Translations under genes and position numbers: made by a program
Part shown: piece by piece, positions 15,994 to 23,727 of the stretch
Numbering within the stretch: position 1 is the stretch's first letter
Layout of the letters: the number at the start of each line of letters is the position of its first letter
Notes under the pieces: generated by a model
The model's input: the letters and a program-made list of their open reading frames with translations, nothing else
The model's database searches: none
Told to the model about the DNA's origin: nothing
From: Bacillota bacterium
GTDB taxonomy: Bacteria; Bacillota; Clostridia; Lachnospirales; Lachnospiraceae
Length of the DNA stretch: 27,500 bases
Direction of reading: 5' to 3'
Assembly (NCBI GenBank): GCA_023420085.1
Contig: JAEZWQ010000030.1
Location: 1-27,500 of the forward strand

Positions 15994-16551
15994 ATGACAG
16001 AAGCTGAAAAGATGGCAAATCAACTCTTGTATGATGCTAATGGGGATAAAGATTTAATAAAATTTAGGAATAAATGTAAGATGTTATGTCAAGCGTATAA
16101 TAGAATGCCAATAGATGACTTTGATGGAAGAAAAAGTTTGCTAAAAAAATTATTGGGAAGGATTGGGAGCAATATTATTATTGAACCAAATTTTTGGTGC
16201 GACTATGGTATTAATATAGAAGTTGGTAATAATTTTTATGCCAATCATGGGTTGGTTATATTAGATGCAGGAAAGGTTGAAATTGGCAGTAATGTATTTA
16301 TTGGACCAAATGTTTCTATTCTTACAGCCTCTCATCCATTGGATCCAGAAACAAGAAATAAAGGGCTTGAGACAGCACTTCCAATAAGTATAGGGAATAA
16401 TGTATGGATAGGAGCAGGGGTTAATATACTGCCTGGAATAACCATAGGGAACAATTCAGTTATTGGTGCTGGAAGTGTCGTAACAAAAAATATTGAAGAT
16501 AATGTAGTTGCAGTGGGAAATCCTTGTAGAGTTATAAGAAAAATAATATAA
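15994..16551 (+). CDS. Maltose/galactoside O-acetyltransferase family protein
   Basis: 185 residues from the ATG at 15994, set by GGAGG at 15984-15988; an upstream TTG in the same frame lies on that ribosome site. The N-terminal helical Maa domain is followed from about residue 57 by left-handed beta-helix hexapeptide repeats (I-I-E-P-N-F, I-E-V-G-N-N, V-E-I-G-S-N, V-F-I-G-P-N, I-S-I-G-N-N, V-W-I-G-A-G). Catalytic histidine is H114 in T-A-S-H-P-L-D. C-terminus V-G-N-P-C-R-V-I-R matches the family. It transfers acetyl from acetyl-CoA to a sugar hydroxyl; the physiological acceptor is unknown. Divergent from the capA-like gene, convergent with tRNA-Leu. Confidence 0.9.
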   Translation: MTEAEKMANQLLYDANGDKDLIKFRNKCKMLCQAYNRMPIDDFDGRKSLLKKLLGRIGSNIIIEPNFWCDYGINIEVGNNFYANHGLVILDAGKVEIGSNVFIGPNVSILTASHPLDPETRNKGLETALPISIGNNVWIGAGVNILPGITIGNNSVIGAGSVVTKNIEDNVVAVGNPCRVIRKII

Positions 16552-16556
16552 AAAAA

Positions 16557-16577
16557 ACCCAGGAATATATCCTGGGT
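16557..16577 (-). terminator. Terminator of tRNA-Leu
   Basis: Arms ACCCAGGA (16557-16564) and TCCTGGGT (16570-16577), 5-nt loop. On the minus strand it is followed by a run of T from the plus-strand A-run at 16550-16557, a classic intrinsic terminator. On the plus strand it is followed by A-rich sequence and would not terminate well. Confidence 0.8.
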
Positions 16578-16591
16578 AAAAGAAAAGGGAT

Positions 16592-16616
16592 ATAAGCAAT
16601 GAAAACCATCGCTTAT
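16592..16616 (-). ncRNA. Hairpin immediately 3' of tRNA-Leu
   Basis: Arms 16592-16601 and 16607-16616 pair over 10 positions (one G-U on the minus-strand RNA) with a 5-nt loop, touching the tRNA discriminator base. It belongs to the precursor's 3' trailer and may influence 3'-end processing. Confidence 0.4.
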
Positions 16617-16695
16617 GCGGATGAAGAGACTCGAACTCCCACGGTTGCCCACTAGATCCTAAGTCTAGCGCGTCTGCCAATTCCGCCACATCCGC
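16616..16695 (-). tRNA. tRNA-Leu, anticodon UAG
   Basis: Minus-strand gene from 16695 to 16616. Acceptor stem GCGGATG/CATCCGC, D-arm with G-C-G-G-A-A-T-T-G-G-C-A-G-A, anticodon stem CTAGA/TCTAG enclosing CTTAGGA (anticodon TAG), class-II variable arm TGGGCAACCGT, T-loop TTCGAGT, discriminator A. CCA is not encoded (TAA follows), so it must be added enzymatically. It reads CUN leucine codons. Confidence 0.95.
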
Positions 16696-16707
16696 AATCA
16701 CTAAACC

Positions 16708-16735
16708 ATTATAGCATATTCATATTAATTGTCAA
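16708..16735 (-). promoter_or_regulatory. tRNA-Leu promoter
   Basis: Minus strand TTGACA (16730-16735), 16-bp spacer, TGC-TATAAT (-10 at 16708-16713): both hexamers match consensus and the -10 is extended. The predicted start leaves a leader of about 6 nt. Confidence 0.85.
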
Positions 16736-16797
16736 CAAAAAAGTTATAAAAAGTTTATTTTTGTAAACTGAACATATACTTTAGAATATAATTATTG

Positions 16798-16803
16798 TAT
16801 TAT
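16798..16803 (+). promoter_or_regulatory. yqeB -10-like box, 6 nt from the start codon
   Basis: TATTAT-ATTTAT-ATG: the hexamer ends 6 nt before the yqeB start codon and there is no Shine-Dalgarno, predicting a leaderless transcript like murE and ylmH. An alternative TATAAT-like hexamer lies about 10 bp further upstream. Confidence 0.4.
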
Positions 16804-16809
16804 ATTTAT

Positions 16810-17634
16810 ATGGATAAATTAATTTTAATAAAAGGTGCGGGAGATCTTGCAAGTGCAATAGCACTAAGACTATATAGAGCAGGATACAATGTTGCTATGA
16901 CAGATATAAATATACCTACAGCAGTAAGAAGAACTGTTTCATTCTCAAGGGCAATATATGAACAAGAGTGCTATGTAGAAGATGTCAAAGGGATAAAAGC
17001 TAATAGCATAGAAGATATAGAAACGATAGTTCGAAATGGAAATATTGCAATATATGTTGATGAAATGGCAAATTGTATAAAAAGCTTAAAACCCGATGTT
17101 GTTATTGATGCAATTATAGCAAAGAAAAATTTGAATACTAAAATTGATGATGCAGGTTTAGTTATAGGAGTGGGACCTGGATTTACACCTAAAAAGGATT
17201 GTCACTGTGCAATCGAAACTAAGAGAGGGCACTATATAGGAAGAGTGCTATGGGATAGCTCACCTGAGAAAAATACAGGAGTGCCTGGCACAATTGGTGG
17301 CTATAATGTTGAGAGGATTATAAGAGCTACAACTGATGGAATATTTAAGCCTACTCACAGTATTGGAGATTTTGTGAAAGCACAAGACATAGTTGCCTAT
17401 ATAGAAGAAGAAAATGGACATTTAGATCCAGTTCAAGTTTTCATTGGAGGAGTAATAAGAGGAATGCTCCAAGAAGGTGTGAAAGTTCATAAGGGTATGA
17501 AATCTGGTGATGTTGATCCAAGAGGAATTAAAGAATACTGTTTTACAGTATCAGACAAGGGATCTGCTATTGGTGGAGGAGTGCTTGAAGCAGTATCAGG
17601 ATATTACATGGGAGGAATATATGAAAATAATTGA
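16810..17634 (+). CDS. yqeB: YqeB, selenium-dependent molybdenum hydroxylase maturation protein
   Basis: 274 residues from the ATG at 16810 (a TTG at 16795 in frame adds five unlikely residues). Residues 4-16 (L-I-L-I-K-G-A-G-D-L-A-S-A) form a Rossmann-like dinucleotide-binding loop; V-G-P-G-F-T-P-K-K-D-C-H-C-A-I-E-T (121-137) carries the conserved D-C-H-C cluster of the EF2563/YqeB family. The family occurs with selenium-dependent molybdenum hydroxylases (xanthine dehydrogenase-like enzymes carrying labile selenium) and is thought to help insert selenium; the exact reaction is unknown. First gene of yqeB-yedF-mocA; its 3' end overlaps yedF by 14 nt. The target hydroxylase is not in the window. 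Confidence 0.9.
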   Translation: MDKLILIKGAGDLASAIALRLYRAGYNVAMTDINIPTAVRRTVSFSRAIYEQECYVEDVKGIKANSIEDIETIVRNGNIAIYVDEMANCIKSLKPDVVIDAIIAKKNLNTKIDDAGLVIGVGPGFTPKKDCHCAIETKRGHYIGRVLWDSSPEKNTGVPGTIGGYNVERIIRATTDGIFKPTHSIGDFVKAQDIVAYIEEENGHLDPVQVFIGGVIRGMLQEGVKVHKGMKSGDVDPRGIKEYCFTVSDKGSAIGGGVLEAVSGYYMGGIYENN

Positions 17635-18223
17635 TGCATTTGGAAAGGCATGTCCTATTCCAGTTATTATGGTAAAAAATGAAATAGAATCTGAAAACTT
17701 TAATTATGAGGATATAAGTATAAAGGTTGACAATCATGTAGCAGTAGAAAATCTTTCTAAATTGGCTAGATTATATAAAATTAATTCAAGTTTTGAAGAA
17801 ATAGAAGGTGGATACATAGTCAATATCGAAAGTTCAAAATTTGATAGTACTAAAATTAATGAAGAAATAGATGTAAACCAATTTGTTGAAAATGCTGTTT
17901 CTTATCTTATTACTAATGATAAGATTGGAAGTGGAAGCGATGAATTGGGTGAAAATCTAATGCAGATGGCACTTTATGCTTTAACACAATTAGAAACTGT
18001 TCCAAAGACTGTAGCTATGATGAATTCAGGGGTTAATTTAGCAACTGTAAATGAAGAGACGATTAAATCTCTAAAGGAGTTGCAAGATAAAGGGACTAGA
18101 GTTCTTGTTTGTGGAGCATGTTTAAATTACTATAATTTGACAGAATGCTTGAAAGTTGGAGAGGTAAGCAATGCATATGAGATAATGTTAAGTATGCAAT
18201 CAGGAACTGTAATCAATCTATGA
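17621..18223 (+). CDS. yedF: YedF, selenium metabolism protein with TusA-like domain
   Basis: 200 residues from the ATG at 17621, set by GGAGG at 17611-17615; the frame upstream lies within yqeB and is not coding. Residues 1-72 are a TusA/SirA-like sulfur-carrier fold with the active C11-P-I-P motif (K-A-C-P-I-P-V). The C-terminal half (about 90-200) has a DsrE-like fold with V-L-V-C-G-A-C-L-N-Y-Y, giving a C-x-x-C pair. By family, YedF is tied to selenium trafficking for molybdenum hydroxylases and sometimes selenophosphate metabolism. Inference: C11 carries a persulfide or selenopersulfide handed on for cofactor insertion. It overlaps mocA by four bases (ATGA). Confidence 0.9.
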   Translation: MKIIDAFGKACPIPVIMVKNEIESENFNYEDISIKVDNHVAVENLSKLARLYKINSSFEEIEGGYIVNIESSKFDSTKINEEIDVNQFVENAVSYLITNDKIGSGSDELGENLMQMALYALTQLETVPKTVAMMNSGVNLATVNEETIKSLKELQDKGTRVLVCGACLNYYNLTECLKVGEVSNAYEIMLSMQSGTVINL

Positions 18224-18789
18224 AAATAGGGCTTATAATACTAGCCGCTGGAGTATCTAGGCGATTTAATGGAAATAAGCTGCTTGAAAATATAAATGGA
18301 AGACGCCTATTTGAGATAACAATAGATAAATTTAACAAGTTTGATTTTTATAAAAAGGCAATTGTGTCATACAATGATGAAATTAAAAAGTATGTAGAAG
18401 ATAAGAAATACATTTATATTGAAAATGATAAGCAAGAATTAGGGCAGTCATATAGCATTATGCTTGGAGTAAAGTTGATGTACGATTGTGATGCCCTGAT
18501 GTTTAGTGTCTGTGATCAACCAAATCTATCCACAAAAACAATTAAAACGATGTTAGATCTTTATAAAGACAATGAAAAGATATTAGCGGTAAAAGTAGGT
18601 GACAGATTAGGAAATCCTAATATATTTGGAAAAAGATACTATGATGATCTTCTAAAATTAAATGGAGATGTTGGAGGGAAGGTAGTAATAAATAAAAATT
18701 TATCTAACACAAAGTTTATTGAAGTTGATGAAAAAGAGTTATTTGATATAGATACGAGAGATGATTTAAATATATTAATTAAAAAATAG
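18220..18789 (+). CDS. mocA: MocA-like molybdenum cofactor cytidylyltransferase
   Basis: 189 residues. Nucleotidyltransferase of the MobA/MocA type: L-A-A-G-V-S-R-R-F-N-G-N-K-L-L (8-22) binds the nucleotide, C-D-Q-P (98-101) supplies the metal-binding aspartate, G-N-P-N-I-F (131-136) and G-D-V-G-G-K complete the family motifs. MocA enzymes attach CMP to molybdopterin, the cofactor form used by xanthine-dehydrogenase-family hydroxylases; this agrees with its operon partners. The start overlaps the yedF stop in ATGA, so translation is coupled. Followed by a terminator. Confidence 0.88.
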   Translation: MKIGLIILAAGVSRRFNGNKLLENINGRRLFEITIDKFNKFDFYKKAIVSYNDEIKKYVEDKKYIYIENDKQELGQSYSIMLGVKLMYDCDALMFSVCDQPNLSTKTIKTMLDLYKDNEKILAVKVGDRLGNPNIFGKRYYDDLLKLNGDVGGKVVINKNLSNTKFIEVDEKELFDIDTRDDLNILIKK

Positions 18790-18791
18790 TG

Positions 18792-18839
18792 ATACTGACC
18801 AAAATAATAATCTGAAATGGATTTTTTTTTGGTCAGTAT
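18792..18839 (+). terminator. Terminator of the yqeB-yedF-mocA operon
   Basis: Arms ATACTGACCAAAA (18792-18804) and TTTTGGTCAGTAT (18827-18839) are perfectly complementary over 13 bp. The T9 run is in the ascending side of the loop and 3' arm instead of after the stem, so efficiency is uncertain. Confidence 0.65.
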
Positions 18840-18917
18840 ATTTATAAATTGCTTTATTTAACACATTAAAATTGCGCTACAATGCACTAAATACACTATA
18901 AATCACTGAAAAACTTA

Positions 18918-19018
18918 GATATTTCAATATAAAAATTTTTAATCACAATAATAATATTAAATAAAATAAACTAAAATTTATAAAAAAGGTATTGACTTAT
19001 TTCGATATATCAATATAC
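18918..19018. repeat. Near-identical 15-bp pair upstream of oppA
   Basis: GATATTTCAATATAA (18918-18932) and GATATATCAATATAC (19004-19018) match over GATAT-T/A-TCAATATA. The second copy lies between the -35 and -10 of the oppA promoter and contains the palindrome GATATATC (19004-19011). Possible regulator sites. Confidence 0.35.
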
Positions 19019-19021
19019 TAT
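18992..19021 (+). promoter_or_regulatory. opp operon promoter
   Basis: TTGACT (18992-18997), 18-bp spacer, TACTAT (19016-19021). The predicted start near 19028 leaves a leader of about 60 nt with a small hairpin (ACATA/TATGT, 19055-19069) just before the GGGGAGG ribosome site. The rest of the roughly 300-base gap after mocA holds only the terminator and AT-rich sequence. Confidence 0.6.
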
Positions 19022-19087
19022 ATTAAAACAGTGACACACAAACTGTTTAACGGGACATATTAAATATGTTAATAAGGGGAGGATGAT

Positions 19088-20713
19088 ATGAAAAAAAGAT
19101 ATTTAAGTCTTGCACTGGCAGGCATATTAGCTTTTGGAAGCTTGCTTGCAGGATGTGGTGGATTTGAAGACAGCAAGAAGGAAAATTCAGGAAGTACAAC
19201 ATCTGCAAGTGAAAAGGTACTAAGAGTTGCTATTCAAGAAGATTTGCCAACATTTGATCCAGCTAAGATTGAAGATAATCAATCATCATTTGTAGGGGAA
19301 CTTACATATAGCACACTTTATAAGACTGGAAAAGATGGGAAACCAGTAGCAGAGGTAGCTGAAAAATATGATGTTAATGAAGATGGTACTGTATATACAT
19401 TTACTCTAAAAGACACTAAGTGGTCTAACGGAGATACTGTTTTAGCTAGTGATTATAAATATGCTTGGCTAAGAGCAATTGATCCAAAGACAGCGTCAAC
19501 TCAATCTGAAAGATTTTTCCCAATTAAAAATGCTGAAAAATTCTATAGAGGAGAAGCTAAGGCAGAAGATGTTGGTCTAAAAGTTGTTGACGATAAGACA
19601 CTAGAAGTTACTCTTGAAAGTTCAGATTCATTATTTGTTGATAAGATTTGTTATCCAACATTTGCTCCATTAAATGAAAAAGCAATTACAAATAATGAGG
19701 AATGGCTAAAAGACCCAACAAAAGCTATTTTTAATGGACCTTTCAAATTAAATGTTATGAATTTGGGAAGCAAATTAGAATTAGTTAAGAATGACACATA
19801 TTTTAACAAAGATAAAGTTAAGTTAGATAAAATAGATGTTCAAATAATTAAAGATCAAAACTCAGTTTATGAACTATTTAATTCAGGACAGATAGATATT
19901 CTTGGAAGCCCAACTCAATCAATCCCAGCAGATAAGATTGAAGAAGCTAAAACAAAAGAAGAGTATCAACAATATCCATATATGCTTATCCAATGGGCAA
20001 AATTTAATGTAGAAGATAAGCTATTACAAAATGTACATTTAAGAAGAGCATTATCTTATGCTGTTGATAGGGGTTCAATTATCAAGGGTATATTAAAGGA
20101 TAATGGACAAGTTGCGGTAATGGGATTTAATCCAGATAAAGCTGGAAAAGCAGATTACTGGAAGGATCATGATGTTGAAGCAGCTAAGAAAGAGTTAGAT
20201 ATAGCTATTAAAGAATTAGGATTAAATGGACCTGAAGATATTAAATTAGAGTACAGATTTAATACAAATGAAGATACTCAAAAGATAATTCAAGTAATTC
20301 AAGAGACTTGGAAAAAAGACCTAGGAATTAATGTTGAACTAAAGAATGAAGAATGGAAGGTTTATCTAAATTCTATAGCTACAGGAAACTATCAAATCGG
20401 TAGACTAGGTTGGATTGCTGACGTTGCTGATGTATCAGATTTCTTAAATATGTATCAAAAGAAAGACGGTGGTAATAACCAAACAAATTGGTATAATGAA
20501 GAATTTGATAAATTAATAGAGCAAGCTAAGAGTGAAACAGACCAAACAAAACGTATGGAATTATTAGATAAAGCAGAAGCTATAATGGTTGATGAAATGC
20601 CAGTAATGCCTTTATATACATCAAAAAATAGCTTCTTAGTTAGCAAGAAAGTTAAGAACTTCAATTGTAATCTTCTAGGAAGAGTTAACTTCGCAGAATT
20701 AGATATAGAATAG
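19088..20713 (+). CDS. oppA: OppA-type oligopeptide-binding lipoprotein
   Basis: 541 residues, strong ribosome site GGGGAGG. Signal MKKRYLSLALAGILAFGSLL ends in L-L-A-G-C with C23 lipidated. The mature protein is a family 5 binding protein: L-R-V-A-I-Q-E-D-L-P-T-F-D-P-A, Y-T-F-T-L-K-D-T-K-W-S-N-G-D-T-V, F-N-G-P-F-K-L, and the L-R-R-A-L-S-Y-A-V-D-R family signature (near 320). It captures peptides outside the cell and delivers them to OppBC. Length and order of genes match complete Opp systems. A stable stem-loop follows the stop codon. Confidence 0.92.
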   Translation: MKKRYLSLALAGILAFGSLLAGCGGFEDSKKENSGSTTSASEKVLRVAIQEDLPTFDPAKIEDNQSSFVGELTYSTLYKTGKDGKPVAEVAEKYDVNEDGTVYTFTLKDTKWSNGDTVLASDYKYAWLRAIDPKTASTQSERFFPIKNAEKFYRGEAKAEDVGLKVVDDKTLEVTLESSDSLFVDKICYPTFAPLNEKAITNNEEWLKDPTKAIFNGPFKLNVMNLGSKLELVKNDTYFNKDKVKLDKIDVQIIKDQNSVYELFNSGQIDILGSPTQSIPADKIEEAKTKEEYQQYPYMLIQWAKFNVEDKLLQNVHLRRALSYAVDRGSIIKGILKDNGQVAVMGFNPDKAGKADYWKDHDVEAAKKELDIAIKELGLNGPEDIKLEYRFNTNEDTQKIIQVIQETWKKDLGINVELKNEEWKVYLNSIATGNYQIGRLGWIADVADVSDFLNMYQKKDGGNNQTNWYNEEFDKLIEQAKSETDQTKRMELLDKAEAIMVDEMPVMPLYTSKNSFLVSKKVKNFNCNLLGRVNFAELDIE

Positions 20714-20720
20714 ACAATAT

Positions 20721-20760
20721 GAGCGACATATTAGCGGGTATAACCCGCGTTATGTCGCTC
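20721..20760 (+). promoter_or_regulatory. Intercistronic stem-loop between oppA and oppB
   Basis: GAGCGACATA (20721-20730) pairs perfectly with TATGTCGCTC (20751-20760); inside, GCGGGT (20734-20739) pairs with ACCCGC (20743-20748) across a 3-nt ATA loop. It is GC-rich for this window and lacks a following U-tract. This is the pattern of a 3' stabiliser or attenuator that leaves more oppA than oppBCDF message. Confidence 0.75.
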
Positions 20761-20775
20761 TGTTGAAAGGAAGAT

Positions 20776-21717
20776 ATGGGTAAATATATTACAAAAAGAT
20801 TAGTTTCAATTATTATTACAATTTTGCTAATAGCTACAGTTACTTTCTTTCTTATGAAATTGGCACCAGGTGGACCTTTTTCATCGGAAAAAAAAGTGCC
20901 GGAGATAGTGCTGCAAAACTTAAATCAGAAATATGGGCTTGATAAACCTGTAATAACTCAATATGTTGATTATATAGGGAACTTATTAAAATTCGATTTT
21001 GGTATATCTATGAAACAAGAATATGTAACAACAAATGATATTATTAAGGTTGGATTTCCAGTATCTTTAGTTTTGGGTGTTGAAGCAATACTTCTAGCTG
21101 TAGCATTTGGTGTTTTAATTGGTGTAATTGCTGCTCTACATCATAATAAATGGCAGGATTATGCCATGAATATATTGGCAGTATTGGGAATTTCAGTACC
21201 AAGCTTTATAATGGCAACAATTTTACAGTATATCTTTGCTGTAAAGCTTCAAATATTTCCAATAGCAGGATGGAAAAATATTAGTTATTCATTCTTGCCT
21301 GCCATAGTATTATCACTTGGACCAATGGCATATATAGCTAAACTTACAAGAAGTAGTATGCTTGAACAGCTTAATAGCGAATATGTAAAGTTGGCAAAGG
21401 CCAAGGGTATGACAAAAAAGACTGTAACTTTTAAACATGCACTTAGAAATGCGATTTTACCAGTTGTGTCATATTTAGGACCACTTACTGCAGCCGTAAT
21501 CACTGGATCATTTGTAGTAGAGTCTATATTTGGTATACCAGGATTGGGTAAACAATTTGTTAAAGCTATCGGAGATAGGGATTATCCAGTGATTATGGGA
21601 ACTACATTATTTTATAGTGTTGTGCTTATGATTGCTGTGTTGGTAGTTGATATAATTTATGGATACATTGATCCAAGAATAAAGATACAGGAGTCGAATA
21701 ATGGAAAATCAAATTAA
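20776..21717 (+). CDS. oppB: Oligopeptide ABC transporter permease OppB
   Basis: 313 residues, AAAGGAAG ribosome site. Six membrane segments, the first at about 9-30. The N-terminal M-G-K-Y-I-T-K-R-L-V-S-I-I and L-G-L-D-K-P-style sequence (K-Y-G-L-D-K-P-V) are typical of OppB/DppB. The ATPase-contact loop is Y-V-K-L-A-K-A-K-G-M-T-K-K-T-V-T-F-K-H-A-L-R-N-A (about 203-226). Forms the membrane channel with OppC; the genes overlap by 17 nt. Confidence 0.93.
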   Translation: MGKYITKRLVSIIITILLIATVTFFLMKLAPGGPFSSEKKVPEIVLQNLNQKYGLDKPVITQYVDYIGNLLKFDFGISMKQEYVTTNDIIKVGFPVSLVLGVEAILLAVAFGVLIGVIAALHHNKWQDYAMNILAVLGISVPSFIMATILQYIFAVKLQIFPIAGWKNISYSFLPAIVLSLGPMAYIAKLTRSSMLEQLNSEYVKLAKAKGMTKKTVTFKHALRNAILPVVSYLGPLTAAVITGSFVVESIFGIPGLGKQFVKAIGDRDYPVIMGTTLFYSVVLMIAVLVVDIIYGYIDPRIKIQESNNGKSN

Positions 21718-22639
21718 AAATGAAATTGAATTTAATGCTGATGATTTTCAATTAGTCGGCATTAAGGAAACAGAAGCTGAAAGTCTATCTGCTACACCGA
21801 TATCGTTTTGGAAAGAAGTATATTTAAGATTTAAAAAGAACAAGTTAGCAGTAGTAGGATTAATATTACTTATTATATTAGTATTTATGGCACTATTTGG
21901 ACCGGTTTTTACTGGAAAATCATATACAGCACAAGACCTTAACAATGTAAATGCAAACCCATCAGCAACATATTGGTTTGGAACTGATGCACTTGGAAGA
22001 GATGTGTTTACCCGTATATGGTATGGAGCAAGAGTATCGTTATCAATAGGGGTTATAGCTGCTTTAGTTGATATAATTATAGGAGTTATATATGGATCTA
22101 TTTCAGGCCTTTATGGGGGTAAGGTTGATAACATTATGATGCGTGTAGCAGACTTGTTATCAGGGATACCTTACCTTTTGGTAGTAATATTGCTTATGAG
22201 TATAATGAAACAAGGCATATTTCCGATGGTACTTGCACTTACATTTACAGGGTGGATTAATATGGCACGAATAGTAAGAGGAGAGGTATTATCTGCAAAA
22301 AATAATGAATATGTATTGGCTTCAAGAGTTATGGGGGCTGGGACATGGCATATAATTAAAAGCCATTTAATACCTAATATGCTTGGCCCTATAATAGTTA
22401 CTATGATGCTTACAGTACCTTCAGCAATATTTTCAGAAGCTTTTTTGAGCTACCTTGGACTAGGAATACAAGTTCCATTCCCATCTTGGGGTACAATGGC
22501 AAGTGACGCAAAGGGGGTATTTACACTTTATCCATATCAACTATTAATACCAGGTGGACTGATATGTTTAACAATATTTGCGTTTAATGCAGTTGGAGAT
22601 GGACTTCGTGATGCATTAGATCCAAAACAGAGAGATTAG
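21701..22639 (+). CDS. oppC: Oligopeptide ABC transporter permease OppC
   Basis: 312 residues; GGAG 8 nt upstream lies inside oppB. It has the extended cytoplasmic N-terminus of OppC proteins, with the first membrane segment at about 50-72, then the motif F-G-T-D-A-L-G-R-D-V-F-T-R and the contact loop E-Y-V-L-A-S-R-V-M-G-A-G (about 205-216). C-terminus G-D-G-L-R-D-A-L-D-P is characteristic. Partner of OppB. Confidence 0.93.
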   Translation: MENQIKNEIEFNADDFQLVGIKETEAESLSATPISFWKEVYLRFKKNKLAVVGLILLIILVFMALFGPVFTGKSYTAQDLNNVNANPSATYWFGTDALGRDVFTRIWYGARVSLSIGVIAALVDIIIGVIYGSISGLYGGKVDNIMMRVADLLSGIPYLLVVILLMSIMKQGIFPMVLALTFTGWINMARIVRGEVLSAKNNEYVLASRVMGAGTWHIIKSHLIPNMLGPIIVTMMLTVPSAIFSEAFLSYLGLGIQVPFPSWGTMASDAKGVFTLYPYQLLIPGGLICLTIFAFNAVGDGLRDALDPKQRD

Positions 22640-22647
22640 GAGGTCTG

Positions 22648-23727
22648 ATGGAAAAAGAAGTTATATTAAGTGTAAAAAATCTTGAAATAAATTTTAAAAC
22701 ATATGCAGGCATGGTACATGCTGTAAGAGATATAAGCTTTGACTTATACAAGGGAGAAACTCTTGCAATAGTTGGTGAATCAGGCTCAGGAAAAAGTGTT
22801 AGTACCAATGCAATAATGAAGCTTATTCCTGAGGGGAATGGAATATACAATAATGGTTCTATCGAATATGATGGTAATGATTTAATAAAACTTTCTAATA
22901 AAGATATGGCAAAAATTAGAGGTAAAGAAATTGCCATGATATTTCAGGACCCTATGACTTCGTTAAATCCAACGATGAAGATTGGTAAACAGATTGTTGA
23001 AGTCATAGAAAAACACACGGATATGAAAGGGAATAAAGCAAGAGAAAGGGCTATAGAATTGCTTAAACTTGTTGATATTCCTATGCCTGAAAAGAGATTT
23101 CACCAATATCCACATGAATTTTCTGGTGGGATGAGACAACGTGTTGTTATTGCGATTGCATTGGCAGGACATCCTAAGATATTGATAGCGGATGAACCTA
23201 CAACAGCATTGGATGTTACTATTCAAGCACAGATACTGGAACTGTTAAAAAAGATACAAAGAAAGTTCCACACGTCCATTATATTTATTACTCACGATTT
23301 AGGTGTTGTGGCAAATGTTGCAGATAGAGTAGCAGTAATGTATTCGGGTAAGATACTTGAAATTGGAACTGCAGATGAAATTTTTTATAATCCAAAACAC
23401 CCATATACATGGGGCTTATTAGCATCAATGCCGGATTTAAATAGTAATAAGGATGAAGAATTAAATGCTATTATTGGTACACCACCAAATTTATTACATC
23501 CGCCAAAAGGAGATCCATTTGCAGCAAGAAATCCTTACGCATTGCAGATAGATTTTAAAAAGGAACCACCTTTTTTCAAACTTAGTGATACTCACTATGT
23601 TAAAAGCTGGTTACAACATGAGAATGCACCAAAAGTTGAACCACCATCTATAATATTAGAAAGAATGGAAATATATAAAAATATAGTAAAGAGGGATTAT
23701 GAAGCGAAAGATATTAGAAGTGAATAA
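22648..23727 (+). CDS. oppD: Oligopeptide ABC transporter ATPase OppD
   Basis: 359 residues, AGGAGG at 22638-22643 with a short 4-nt spacing. Walker A GESGSGKS (43-50), Q-loop I-F-Q-D-P-M-T-S-L-N-P, signature F-S-G-G-M-R-Q-R, Walker B I-L-I-A-D-E-P-T-T-A-L-D-V-T, H-loop T-H-D-L-G-V-V. The C-terminal oligopeptide-transport extension (N-P-K-H-P-Y-T-W-G-L-L-A-S-M-P) follows. With OppF it powers peptide uptake; it overlaps oppF by 29 nt. Confidence 0.93.
   Translation: MEKEVILSVKNLEINFKTYAGMVHAVRDISFDLYKGETLAIVGESGSGKSVSTNAIMKLIPEGNGIYNNGSIEYDGNDLIKLSNKDMAKIRGKEIAMIFQDPMTSLNPTMKIGKQIVEVIEKHTDMKGNKARERAIELLKLVDIPMPEKRFHQYPHEFSGGMRQRVVIAIALAGHPKILIADEPTTALDVTIQAQILELLKKIQRKFHTSIIFITHDLGVVANVADRVAVMYSGKILEIGTADEIFYNPKHPYTWGLLASMPDLNSNKDEELNAIIGTPPNLLHPPKGDPFAARNPYALQIDFKKEPPFFKLSDTHYVKSWLQHENAPKVEPPSIILERMEIYKNIVKRDYEAKDIRSE

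Noticed and set aside
16456..16701. Minus-strand ORF reading DVAELADALDLGSSGQPWEF
   Set aside because: This is the familiar false translation of a tRNA-Leu gene; the DNA is the tRNA itself plus its trailer and the antisense of the acetyltransferase gene.
16810..18789. In-frame TGA selenocysteine codons in the selenium operon
   Set aside because: All three ORFs are full length with ordinary stops; no internal TGA extends or joins frames.
22584..22937. 117-residue minus-strand ORF and similar antisense ORFs over the opp, ABC and tcdA genes
   Set aside because: Each is the shadow of a well-supported gene with clear domains on the plus strand and lacks a ribosome site and family motifs.
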